Shown: one piece after another, positions 22,243 through 33,650 of the stretch | Numbering within the stretch: position 1 is the stretch's first letter | Layout of the letters: each line of letters begins with the position of its first letter | Assembly: GCA_026008535.1 (NCBI GenBank) | Contig: BRKX01000018.1 | Location: forward strand, 45,563,588 to 45,627,587 | DNA length: 64,000 nucleotides | Direction of reading: 5' to 3' | From: Perilla frutescens | Lineage: Eukaryota; Streptophyta; Magnoliopsida; Lamiales; Lamiaceae | Position numbers and translations under genes: made by a program | The notes under the pieces: generated by a model | Told to the model about the DNA's origin: nothing | What the model saw: the letters and a program-made list of their open reading frames with translations, nothing else | Database searches by the model: none

Positions 22243-23735
22243 CTAGTACAGTCAAACTGTAGAATATCATATATTCCCGGAATTAATTAATATTTACACA
22301 TAAGCCCAAACTTTATGAAAACTTATTTTTCATAACACTTTAGGAACTTAAATATTATTATTAACCCGTCAATAATATAGGAAGGCAAATCGGGGACCAT
22401 GGACCTATAATCAAGAGCTCCAATAAATTGAATAAATAATTAAACTCTTTAATTAATTTATTCAACTTATTAATTCCGATATTATTCCACTAAAAATTCA
22501 GAATTGCACTCTCTTTAATTATAGAACATATTTACTCTACGAATTTGAGCAGTCCATTGATTTAATCATTTCATATGAATTAATCCTCCATAGATAATTC
22601 ACAATTGAAGACAGGTAATATCCGTTAACCTCTTCAATTATTTCTTTTCCTCATTTACCATTAATTCACTAGTGAGCGATTAATTTATAAACGATTTATA
22701 AATTAGAGATCTCTAATCACTCAATTCCAGAATTAACAAATGAGAGAATTATCTTTCTGCTTCTCAAAAGAAGGAATGGATTCCATATCTGTAAATTACA
22801 TTCCCAGCTATTTAATTCAAACGTGAATCTAAAATGCAAGTTTAGAGAATGTTGGCAAACAAACTTTAACGAGCAAATTAAGAATTCCATTGAAATAAAC
22901 AGGAGTCTATAATCACTCAGGATTAAGATTATTCATATATGATAATCTTGTGATTTAATTTAATATTCCTTTTCTTTAACGGAATTTGAAGGAATAATTA
23001 AATTAAATCGGTCCAAGTCGTATATGATCATATCATATATAAATGCACCCAACTGGATGTCTCCACATCAACGGTTTGGATAAAACGGTCACATTCATAA
23101 TGTCATCAGGCTGCATTAGTGACATTTTAATTAAAGATCCCATACTTTAATTAAATTTGTCACGGACTTCATTTTTAGTTTATTTTCCATAATCTTAATC
23201 CTCTTGTATATAACACTTATATACTAAGATTATGGTAACATCAAATAAACTAGGGATTTTCTGTGATGTAAAATAAATGCATACAAGAAGCATATTAGTT
23301 CGAAAATAAATGTCGCTTTTATAAATAAGATAAAAACAATTCATAATTACTTTAAGGGCACAATCCTCAACAGTGAGCGGACTTCTCCAACTCGATAAGA
23401 ACGCCAAGACCACAGACGAGAAAATCTGTGTCCTTAACAAACTCTCTAACTTTCGTATGGAGACCTTCAACTCCGTTATACCTGCCAAAGATAATTGCAG
23501 TTGTGTAATTAGCCTTGATTGGGGGAAGTAAGAGGAAAAGAATTGTATTATTAAATCGCTAATGAAGTCGGAGGTGTACCTTAAGTAATTTGACAGTGAC
23601 TTGCTGCATCCAGAAATGATTTTCAAAGTTTCCAAAGCACATGCAGCTGAGATAATAGCACCCGTGGAAGATATAGCGGGAATGATATTTTTCACCACTC
23701 CCAGTAAACAAAGCCGTTTCTTATCTCGTTAACAA

Positions 23736-24235
23736 TATGGCTGGCAATTCCTATTATCATGTCGCGTTTCGTATTGACATGACCACGGTACGGTAAGGCT
23801 AAACACGAACACGACATGATAAGAATCTGTCCGACACAAACACAATACTATTTTGTCACGACACTAACATGACAGAACACGATATTTTATCGTGTTGACA
23901 CAACACGACAATAATTTAAAAAAATAGAATAATAAATATAATTCATTAAAAATATATACAAACAAAGAAAAATTGGAATAATAAATGTATATTTATTCGT
24001 GTAACGGTTATCAAGTTTTTAATGTTTTAGCATGTTAACACATGTTAACAGGTTCTTATCGTGTTGGCAGGTTATCAAGTCATTATCAAGTTATCAAGTA
24101 ACTTATTATTTGTTATTGTATTTAGCAGGTTGACACAAAACACGACACGACAATTTCAGGTCATTATCATGTCGACACGATAAGGTCAAACACTAACCCG
24201 TTATTTTCGTGTCATGTCGAAAATTGTCAGCCCTA
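23736..24235. mobile_element. hAT-type MITE in an ECR1 pseudogene intron
   Basis: The left end TATGGCTGGCAATTC and the inverted right end TAGGGCTGACAATTTTCG match well. The body is rich in ACACGACA and TATCAAGT words. No convincing 8-bp duplication is seen (GTTAACAA against GTACGCAG). It lies between exons 6 and 7. Confidence 0.65.
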
Positions 24236-26090
24236 GTACGCAGTAACCGAAACTGCTGCTGCATTGACGAAGCAACCTCCTTTTTCACTACACGAAAACT
24301 AAAGAATAGTTTGAAGCTATCTCTAGCCGGAAAAAATGAACGGTAGAAACCGAAATAAGCTCGCTCACCTGTATGAGAGAACATGTAACTCCAGGGGATT
24401 CCAAAAAGTTCGGCCCTCTTGACAGCCTTCGATCGAGAAATGGATGAATGAAACAAATCGAGAAATAAGGTGACGAAATACTCCACATTTCTAATAAACC
24501 CACTGCATATCTTCAGGATTATCTGGATCAAAGCTTTTACCACCATGGACCTGACAAAGATATTATATTGACGAACAAAATGATACAAAGGCAGAAAAAA
24601 AATAAAAGTTTGATCATATGCTTACCTCGTTCCATTTGATCAAATGGGCATATTCAATACAATGAGCAGCAGTTCTTGGAGTTTCTGCTAAAGTACATAG
24701 AGGGAATTTTACTCGAGGCGAAAACAGCCAGATGGTACACTTGAAACACGGCCCTTGAATCCTTCAGTTCCACCATCCACCATAGGTGTGACAGTTTCTT
24801 CTCGAGGATTATCATCAGAGTCGTATTCTTGTTAATCAGAAACAAAGACGAAACCTAAGTACATAAAGGTCTGTGCGCTAGATTTCAAGTACGTTTGAAT
24901 AAGATTCGACGAAATACCATGTAACAAATAAGAGTTTATGCAAGCAGAAGGTTGCATAGTGCCTGTGTGCCAGGTATGACTGTCGAATTTGTAGTTATGT
25001 AGCAAACTCACCTAGAAAGCCACAAGCCACTGCATTTATGTAGCTCCGAGCTTCAATTGAATTGATCCTGACGACAATTATGCTGAAATCACTATAGAAA
25101 TCCAATGTTGTCTTCAATCCAACAGAAATGTGGTGTTATATTTGCGCCATTAACTCGTTTTGCAGCTACTTCAGCCTTTGGCTTTCCTACATTTCAAGTC
25201 TTCATAGAGGGTAAGGAGATAACCATTTTTCAGCATGAAGTAAGCCATAAAAAGACATTGTAACTGGAGACTGCTCGAAAATACGGCATGAAACATAATA
25301 AATGAAAATAAATTTTCTTCTCGTAAGGGTTAGCTCAACATAGAAAAACAGAGCAATGGACTCAAAATTTGGTCCTACCGTCCTCCTGTTCTATCTGCCA
25401 CGAGCTTATCCGATCCAATCTCAACGTAACGAAACAAATGAACAATTTTTTCACACGCTCAATGTCATCATAACAAGCTCAAACAACCTAAAGCTACCTC
25501 ATTTAGAGAACAAATTAGAAATAGTAAAATTATCTAAATCAAATTTGCATGGCTCTTAAAGACTCCGATTTGGAGACTGGCATTTATGAATCAAAGAGAA
25601 GGTTTGCATTTAAGTGTATTATCAACTGAGATACTTCTCAAGAATTCATTGACATGCTTGATCGATTATGCAACAACAACTCGGGCACACAAACCACTTG
25701 CAGAAAACAAGAAGCATCAAATGTACCTGAAGAGGAACTGACGATTAAGGTTGGTAACTTCAATGCGATCCATATCGATTACATCAAGGTTTCGAAACCC
25801 ACTTAAAGCCAAGTCTTTGAGCAATTCACAGCCCAGGCCACCTGCCCCCAACACCAGCACCTTCACATACTTTTTTATGTCTTCCCTCAGCTGCAACAAT
25901 TGGAAAATTAATCATCAGAAACAGTTTACAAGGTGGAAAAATAACGCACAACGGCTGTTTGAGAAGGCTACACAAACAAAAACAAAACAAAAGAGAACTC
26001 TACGTTTCATTCGGCTCAATCATTGTCCCATGAGGTGAAAACAAGCCTCAACAATCAAACATCCATTGCAACGCGGCAAATTGTTGAGTA

Positions 26091-26091
<1 letters not shown>

Positions 26092-26127
<36 letters not shown>

Positions 26128-26150
26128 GAGAGAGAGAGAGAAGGAGAGAG
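26092..26150. repeat. Compound (CA)n(TA)n(GA)n microsatellite
   Basis: CA, TA and GA runs lie in intron 1 of the ECR1 pseudogene, starting a few bases after the exon 1 donor. Confidence 0.9.
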
Positions 26151-26255
26151 AGACTTCACTTCTGGGCCGGGCTCAAAGCTCAGGCCAACGAGGTGACAGG
26201 GCCGGAGGAGAAGCTTATCGAGGTCTCTTGATCTGCTGGGCTGCAACACTGCCAT

Positions 26256-27295
26256 TTCTTCACAGTAAAAGCTTCTTCAATTACTTCTGCTCTGCGGGCG
26301 AAATTGTAAGCAAAGGATCTTCAAATACATTCACAGTATCCTCTGCAGTGATGTTATATACAATACATGCAATTTTTAGTTTTGATTAGGAATTGTTTTC
26401 TTTCCAAATAACACAAGTTTATGTGGCAAAGTGTTGTCTAACACATTGGAATTGTTCATTATTGAATGTAAGCGAAAGGAGAGAAGCGAAGGCCTTCTCG
26501 CGCGGGTAGCTAAACTGGAATGGTTACTCTAATTTTTCATTCATTCTATTACACAAAAATTCTAAAGAAGCAAAAAAAGTCCAAACAAATTCGGCAAATT
26601 CAAGTAAATAAAAAGATATGTAACAGCATAACAACTTCAGCCACCCTCCCTATTTGGAGGAGATGATGCTGCAATCACAACATAGTAACACCTCAGATAC
26701 TTCAAAAATGAGCAAATGTGATACGAACTTCCCCTCAAAAACATACTTCCCCTTAGCCAATTTGCATCAGTAAGAAGGATTCTAAGTGGTTGCATCACGA
26801 ACAACACCAACGATGACAAAGATTCAAGAAAATAAGGAAAATTTAGCAAACAAAACAAAGGGCAATCCCAAAAACTAGTAATTTCACCTCTATTTTTGTT
26901 GAAATCGAAAAGGGGCGGTGTCACGAACCAAAATCAAGTAAACTAACGGAGTTTTGCATTAAAACTTATGCCAACTCATCAACAAAGCTAACTCATAAAA
27001 AATGGTCATCCAGAAACACACCCAGAATCAAGACGAAAAAAAAAAATTAAAAAATGATGCTACCTTTGGCCAACTAAGAAGTGAAAAACAAAGAATCTTG
27101 CTGAATTCAGTTAAGCTGTAATTCTTTGAAAACGGAGTTCGGAGGTCCAAGAGGTCGCAAGCATGAGATTGTGAGTAGATGAGAGCTGAAATCGGACGAA
27201 GCTCCAACAGCTGAAAGCACAGCGCCGACAGATGAAGAACGATCGACGTGATGCGGTGCTGCGGTGAAGAAGACGAAGAGTTTTTTCTAACGGTT
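26256..27295 (-). other. Upstream region of the ECR1 pseudogene
   Basis: No convincing gene. The stretch 27110-27290, less AT-rich than its surroundings, could be the old promoter and 5' leader of ECR1, reading on the minus strand. This is inference from position only. Confidence 0.4.
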
Positions 27296-29230
27296 TACTA
27301 TTTGCACTACATTTTGTTTACAGTTGCACCATAAATTATTTTTTTTATTTTATTTTATTAATAATAAATTTATCTAAATATCCTTATTAACAAAAAAATA
27401 AAATAAAAGTTGCATCCCGTTCAAATTCATGTTTTCGAACAATATGGATTATGTTCGAAATCTTGTTTTCGAACGTTACTTAAAAAACAAAAAGTTATGG
27501 AGTCCGTTCGAAAATAGATTTTCGAACACACCACATGTTTGTACGAAAATGAAATTTCGAACACATCATGTTTCCTTGAAAATTCATTTTTGAACCAGGC
27601 TATATATTTAAAAATCTGTTGTGATCCCAACAATTTTAGACATTTTTTGTAATTTTTTTTTGTATTTTATGAAACTGATATAGCAGATTAACGATAAAAT
27701 TTGTGTCTTGATGATATTTGATGTAGAAATGGGAGGAGATCTGAGAAGAAATAAGGGGAGGTATAGAAGAAGAAATGGGAGGAAACTTAGGTTAATTCTC
27801 TTCCACAGCATAATGCAAATTGTTCGGATATTTATCTTACAAGCATGGGTTCACTTAGGGAATTAGACAACAAAATAACTTGGGCTTCCTACAGAAATGA
27901 AATGGGTAATTCTATTCAAAACCTCCATTTTTCTCTTCACAACCCCCACAATTAATTAAAATAAAAATATTTTTTAATTTTACTATTTTGTCCTTTTAGC
28001 CCTAATTACATAAAAGTCCTAAAAAATTAAAATTTGAGTTTTAGAAATCAACATTGCTCCATAACTCTGAATTGATATTCGTTGAGACACAATTAATTTT
28101 CTTTGTTTAATCATCACACCATATCTTAACAATTTACCATGGATTATAGCTTTTTAGTCGTCATTGTTATAGATAAATCAAACGTTTATTGATCTTCACC
28201 CGGGTAGAGGAGTTGCCAACTAAAATTAAAAAAATACTTTTTTGAGAAGATATATATCAATTAATTTGAGATTGAACGCAATGAGATATTATCAGAAGCA
28301 TTCGTATTTAATTAGTTCTTTAAATTTTGTTTGTTCTCAATATCGAACAGTTGATGTATGGATTGAATTTTGACAAGAATCGAGTCAGATAAAAAGGCAG
28401 AGGAAAACACATCAATTTTTTATTTTTGTTCTTCAAATTGTTGTCATGTGGTTTTCTGTAATATTTTTATGCGTTAATTTAATCCAAACATCATTCCTTT
28501 GGGGGCAAATTGAGGCAAAAACATTGTAGTTAGACTCGTGCTAATTGAGGCAAAAACATTGTTCTTCATTATTTGCATATTAAGCCATTGAGTCATTGGA
28601 GGAAACCGAGGAAGAGGGTTTGAGGGCTGTAGATGAAACGGGGTGGGTTATTTTTATTTTTCTGGGGTTTTTTTAAGTATTGGGGGTTGTTGAGGGATAA
28701 AATAGTCTATCAAAAAATTATTTATATTTCAATTAATTATGGGGGTTGTAAATAGAAACTTGGGGTTGTGAATAAAATTACCTAAATAAAATAATATTAA
28801 CCCAAGCCTAAAATAAAAGTCCAACTCTAATTAATTGGTTTAACTCGATTCAGCCTTGCCCATTTATCAAACGAATCTGCCTCCAACTTTGAGTCTTTAA
28901 TCCCCAAATTGAAATAACCCTAAAAATTAGATCTTGGCCTTCATCTCCCATCTCTCTAGCTGTCACCTGCTCCGACACCTCTCCAGCGATCAATAGCACG
29001 TTTCCGGTTGATCCAACTTCGGTTGTGATAGCTAATTTCATAACAAAATCCGGTCTGTTCAAACATTGAATTTCGAACAAATATGAAGAGTTCGAAATTT
29101 CATTTTCGAATAACTCTTGACTTTTTCTTTTCAAGTAAAGAGTGTTTAAGTAAGTTCAAAATTATTTTATTTTTCATTTTCTTCATTTGTAATGCAAAGA
29201 ATAAATATGGTGGTGCAAATAGCAACTCTC
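27296..29230. mobile_element. Probable MULE-like inverted-repeat element, 1.9 kb
   Basis: The left end contains ACTATTTGCACTACATTTTG, and the inverted right end GCTATTTGCACCACCAT. Both subterminal regions repeat TTCGAA-centred words (27440-27590 and 29060-29110). The exact borders and target duplication are unclear. It contains the smaller element at 27904-28783. A minus-strand open frame at 28850-29134 resembles nothing I know. Confidence 0.5.
27904..28783. mobile_element. MULE-type MITE with inverted repeats over 80 bp
   Basis: Left end GGGTAATTCTATTCAAAACC and inverted right end AGGTAATTTTATTCACAACC. Similarity continues through CAACCCCCA and AATTAATT to about 85 bp. The 9-bp flanks AAATGAAAT and AAATAAAAT (27895-27903, 28784-28792) differ at one base. 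It is nested in the 27296-29230 element. No coding capacity is seen. Confidence 0.8.
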
Positions 29231-29607
29231 TTTTTTAATTTGTGATTTAAATTTTTATTTTTTCTTTTCTTTTCTTTTAATTTTAAGAAATTATTATTGT
29301 AAATCCAACTCCAGAATAATATTTAAAATATCAATAACCGAAAGTAGGAAAAAAACACGGAATTTATGTATAGGATCGGAAAATAAAACTTTAGAGTAAG
29401 AATACACAGCATTAGAGAAAAATAATTTCATATTTTTATTTATTGGTATAATAATCTATAAATATTATAAAAATATATAGATAGAGAGATAGAAAGAAAA
29501 AATCTAGAATAAGGAAGTAATGTCTATATATAATTTATACATTTATAATTATTTTTAATTATAGTCCAAGAGATAAACAATTATTAGTCCGGAATCTTAA
29601 AGACTAA
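29231..29607. other. AT-rich intergenic DNA
   Basis: No gene or clear repeat is seen, only short A and GATA runs. Confidence 0.6.
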
Positions 29608-30124
29608 GGGGGTGTATTGGATTGGGATTTTATTAGATTTTAAAGGACTTTAAAAAGTCCATAGATTTATAAAATCCATTGACTCCACATGGAGTCTTCC
29701 TTGATTCGGGTATGGATTTGTGACGATTTTAATGGATTTGAAATTCTTCTTTCCAATGCTCGCTGGAACACAACGAGCACTGTATGTGTAACCCAGCGAC
29801 CGCTGGGAATTAGGCATTTAAACGCCTCAGCGGCCGCTGGAGTACACCGCGCGCTGAGTTTTACGAATCCATGAAAATCTGGTGTGCAAAGGTCGGATTT
29901 CATCCTTTGTATTTTTTACGTGATTTTGAGGTAAAATCCAATAGGATCACTAACATTTTAAAGTCTATGCAGTTTTGAATACAGTTGGATTTTTATAGAC
30001 ATTTTTAAATCTGTGTTGATCGAATACCTCTGGATTTTTAAAGACTTTTAAAAGTCTGAATTGAATACACCCGAATTTTGAAAGTCCAACAAAATCCTAC
30101 AGAGTCTCTATCCAATACACCCCC
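29608..30124. mobile_element. PIF/Harbinger (Tourist-like) MITE
   Basis: The ends are GGGGGTGTATTGG and its inverted copy CCAATACACCCCC, flanked by a TAA duplication (29605-29607 and 30125-30127). Length is 517 bp. Subterminal regions repeat GATTTTAAAGGACTTT-like words in both orientations. The middle is GC-richer, with CAGCGGCCGCTGG-type inverted words. Overlapping open frames look like chance. Confidence 0.88.
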
Positions 30125-30885
30125 TAAAAGTCTCGACATAAATCCTCAATGATTTAACTACTACTGTAATCCAAAAGCTACAAATTCATTTATTTTGATT
30201 CTTATTTTATTTTTAATAATTTTTAATAAATTATTTATTAGAGTTAATATATAATTCGTGAAGAAATTTTTTTATTGAAAATTGATCAAAAATAAATAAG
30301 AATAAAAATACATGATATAAGATGCCTTAAATTTATAGTTTCAATCATTTGGAATCTAAATTTATAATTTTCATTTATTAGGTTCTGAATTGATAGTCGG
30401 CCTATTTTTCGAACTCTAAATTGATAAAAATAAAAACTCTTTTATTTTTTCATTAATTTTTTATTTCTTTTATTATTAATTGCATTACATTACTCACGCA
30501 AATTCGTAATTATGTCATGTTAGTTAATTAGTTCATGTAATTTGACCATCCAACAGACTAATTTTAATTCGTTTACTTTTTTAACCCAAATTATATGTTG
30601 TGAACCCAATGTTATATTTTCAATTCAAGCCCATTTTGTTTTACTTCGGCCCAAATCCTTTGATTTGAAGATGATTCATTGAACCATCATTTCCCATTTT
30701 ATAAGAAGCAAATTAAGTTGCAAAATCTCGAAATTCGACCAAATGACGTCGAATTTCTAGTTAGAATCAAATTTAAGATTTTATTTGATGTAGTTTAATG
30801 ATTGCAAGTGGAAATTATGGGATAAATCATCATTTAGGGATGGGAGAAATATATATGAATTTTGGACAAAAACTTAGATCATTAA
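30125..30885. other. AT-rich intergenic DNA
   Basis: No gene is seen. Repeated TCTAAATTGATA and GGTTCTGAATTGATA words near 30345-30425 resemble the short repeats at 46930-47060. Confidence 0.5.
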
Positions 30886-31235
30886 TATCCAAACTATTTC
30901 CATTTTCTCAAATCTATCTCAGAATAATACTTTTATCAATTAAATACGTAAACTATTAAAAATAATCTAATCTATCCCCAAATATATTTTTAGGCCAAAT
31001 CGGAATTAGAAAGGAGTTAAAAAAATTATAATAAATATATTATATCATAAATATGATCTATTTGGCTATAGCACAAGAAGAAGACTCAAATATTTAGCCT
31101 AAACATTAGGTGATTTTTTTGCCTAAAATATATATTTGGGGATATATTTGAATGGTTTTTTAACAGTTTATGTATGTGATTGGTAAAAGTATTAATTTGT
31201 GATAGATTTGAGAAAAAAGAAAATAGTTTGAAATA
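30886..31235. mobile_element. Fold-back MITE of about 350 bp
   Basis: Two arms of about 110 bp (30886-30995 and 31118-31235) are inverted copies. They share CAAACTATTT, TCTCAAATCTATC, AATACTTTTA and ATCCCCAAATATAT. Superfamily and target duplication are unclear. The SINE target site begins 3 bp beyond it. Confidence 0.7.
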
Positions 31236-31252
31236 TAAATGATTGATTAGTC

Positions 31253-31471
31253 CTTTTTTTTATATCAAGGGTAACCCGCAGCCGACCGAAGTGAGCATTG
31301 GGTAAACCCCGTCCCTGTGTATAGCTTGCAAACCACATAGGAGAGGTAAACCACACTTGACAGGCCAGGTATGACAGACTCACATCTAGTGGTGTTGGTG
31401 GTGGGATTCGAACTTGAGACTTTTGACCTCAAGATAACACCACTCCACCACTAGGCCATCTCTAAGGGGAC
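31253..31471 (-). mobile_element. Au-like SINE, full length
   Basis: On the minus strand it starts GTCCCCTTAGAGATGGCC. The A box TGGCCTAGTGG is at 31458-31448 and the B box GTTCGAATCCC at 31413-31403. The Au-type tail (GGGGTTTACCCAATGC, then GCTGCGGGTTACCCTTG) ends in ATATAAAAAAAA. A perfect 15-bp target duplication AATGATTGATTAGTC flanks it (31238-31252 and 31472-31486). It needs LINE enzymes to move. It is the best guide for reading the split copy at 1259-4680. Confidence 0.93.
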
Positions 31472-31486
31472 AATGATTGATTAGTC

Positions 31487-33467
31487 TTGATTACATGATA
31501 AATGGTCAAAAGCGTGCCAAAATTCTTTTAAATATTCAGATATAACTTGCTCCTATTTGTTGTAGTAATAACGAATGATTAATTTTTGGGAAAGTTTTTG
31601 GAAGTTGAGATGAGATAAAATGTATGTGTTGTGAATGTTGCGAGTTGTGGGTTTGTAAACATATTGTTTTGACATTTTTGTGGAAGTTTTGCAAAATATA
31701 GAAGGTCCACGGGATGCCTTTGGAAAATTTAATGCATTTTTGGACTAAATTAAAATAAGTAAAATATAATTTGGATCCCCCCAAAACATTCTGAAATTTA
31801 ATATGTTTTTTTTTTTTTTTCTAAAATGTCATTTCGTGCTCAAATTATTGAATTACTCTTCTAATAAGGTCCAGAATGTTTCCAATTAATTAAAACTCGA
31901 AAGTTCGATTATTCTAAATTACTGATTTTTGTGTGTTTGACTCCGTTTCAAGTCCAATTGATAGAAAACTAGAGTAAGACTTTTTATTAATGTATTATTA
32001 ACTTTTAGCTATTTAGTTATTCAACATGATTTTAAAAATGATATTAAAAATGTTTTGACTCGTAGATATACTATGACGAGGAATATCGAAGCATGAATGT
32101 TGTAAAGAAAGGTTACCAAAGATTTACATTCTCGCAATTAAGAAAGATTAAATGTGTGGCCCCAAAAGTCTATCATTCATAAATTGGGTTGCATTGCTTA
32201 TGAAATATTTGTTACCAGTCAAAATGGAGTTTCAAGGCTCAAATCATGAAGTTGTGATATATGTTATGTTTTAAAATTTGGATGAGAATAAGTCGAGTGT
32301 TTTCTGACTCTCAACTCCATTTATTAACATGTTTTCAGGTGATGGTGTCGGCAAACAAATGTGATGGGGTTGGCAATGTTGGTGTGGTCAGGAGAGTTGG
32401 CTATTTTGAGATTTTTGAGTCAAACTCTTTAAAAATGTCATATTATTTATATGTTTACGTACACTATATTTCTACATTTTGATGATAGTTGAACGCTCAC
32501 ATCTTTGAGAATGCATGAATCTGTGTTTTGAATCTACCTGTAAATATTTGAATATATATATATTCAACATTGATTGTTGACGTTGAAAGTGTTTTTCGTG
32601 TGTTAATATTTAAATACTCTTTCTTTCTAAAATTTAACTTGGTTGACTTCAAAGGTTTATTTCTCGATTAAAATGAAGAGCGTGTTAATATTTTTAATAT
32701 TTCAAAATAAAGATTAATTTTATTCATCTGTGTGCCGAGAGCTAAGCTTTTAAAAGTTTGAATGCTCTTGTTGAACTATGTGTTTATGATATTTCAATCA
32801 TTATATGAAGTAATCTATCTTTATTTAAGTTCAAAAATATGTATTATGTAGTGACGTTTCGATTCAACGAACAAGACATTACAGTGGCATTACAACGTAC
32901 GTGTACAGTCATTCGGACTCTCACGTCATACTTCATTGTGCTCAATTTCAACTCCATATTGTATAATTGGACCAGAGTGCTGTGAGTGTTACGTTTTAAA
33001 GTTTGTGTTTAAAATTGAGATTTATAAAAAGCTCGTGCTATTTACAAATTTAGGTTAGTCACATCTAATAGTTAGTTATGAAAATTTTAAAATATATGGA
33101 CAATTCAACTACAATCCGAAAATCGAAATACAAATTAAATAGAAGAGTCTTGTGTCAGATCATCTTACATGTCAAAATCCATAAGACATATTAATATTTG
33201 AATTCAAATATCATAAAAAAAAAACATAATTATAAACATGTCACTTAATGTGAGCTTAGATATAGATATTTACCCCTCTTATAAATTTTAATAAGAAAAA
33301 AAATTCACACAATTTTTTGTGCAAAAAATGAAATACAGTAAATTCCATTTAAGAAATCAGTGGAAACGCGTGCGTAATCAAGTGCAGAAGAGCGCACCAT
33401 AATGCGGAGTACACTTACCCCAAACAGAGCATCGTAAATTCATCACAACTCATTTAATAAAGAATCC
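31487..33467. other. Intergenic DNA upstream of the patatin-like gene
   Basis: No gene is recognised. It is AT-rich with a T run at 31806-31820. The last few hundred bases should contain the upstream control region of the gene at 33651. Confidence 0.5.
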
Positions 33468-33469
33468 CT

Positions 33470-33479
33470 CTATATATAC
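33470..33479 (+). promoter_or_regulatory. Probable TATA box of the patatin-like gene
   Basis: CTATATATAC lies about 180 bases before the start codon, followed by a C- and CT-rich stretch typical of plant transcript starts and leaders. The leader would be about 145 bases long. No transcript data are available. Confidence 0.6.
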
Positions 33480-33650
33480 ACCACACACGTAACCTCCTCT
33501 TCTTCCTCTACACCCCACTCCTACAATATAATGCGCAATCACACACTCACTGCGTGTTCTACCTCACTCTGAAACTTAACCTCCTCTTTTTTTTTTTCTG
33601 TTTTTGATAATTAAACTAGCTAGTGCTTTGATTTCGTGTGATTTGGAGCG

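Larger units (their letters stand above)
13278..23372 (-). mobile_element. Angela-like Ty1/copia solo LTR, split by a gypsy element
   Basis: On the minus strand the LTR starts TGTTGAGGATTGTGCCC at 23372 and ends TTTAATTTCCAACA at 13278. The flanks GTGAG (13273-13277 and 23373-23377) are a perfect target duplication. Its two parts, 22248-23372 and 13278-14028, add up to about 1876 bp once the inserted element and one CTAGT copy are removed. No copia coding sequence is present. The 5' start and length fit Angela-type LTRs. The left GTGAG spans the last three bases of the CACTA element, so this insertion is younger than the CACTA. Confidence 0.88.
23378..26255 (-). pseudogene. ECR1: ECR1/UBA3 (NEDD8-activating E1 catalytic subunit) pseudogene, 5' part
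   Basis: Exons on the minus strand: 1, 26255-26160 (start MAVLQPSRSRDLDKLLLRP); 2, 25890-25727, with the nucleotide-binding loop GAGGLGCELLKDLALSGFRN and NLNRQFLFR; 3, about 25196-25012; 4, 24827-24626, with the PLCTLAETPR segment around the family's catalytic Cys; 5, 24550 to about 24495; 6, 24426-24369; 7, 23701-23580; 8, 23481-23378, cut by the CACTA element. In the active enzyme ECR1 pairs with AXR1 to activate RUB/NEDD8 for cullin modification. Exons 1, 2 and 7 keep frame. Exon 3 has small deletions and hits TAG and TGA. Exon 4 lost about 40 bp before WLFSPRVKFPLC and shifts frame. Exon 5 ends at TAG without a clear donor. Exon 6 has an extra C. The acceptor before exon 7 reads CTG, not CAG. 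Because introns remain, it is not a retrocopy. Confidence 0.9.

Noticed and set aside
28850..29134. 94-codon minus-strand frame as a host gene
   Set aside because: It lies inside an inverted-repeat element, has no domain I recognise and no supporting splice or promoter signals.
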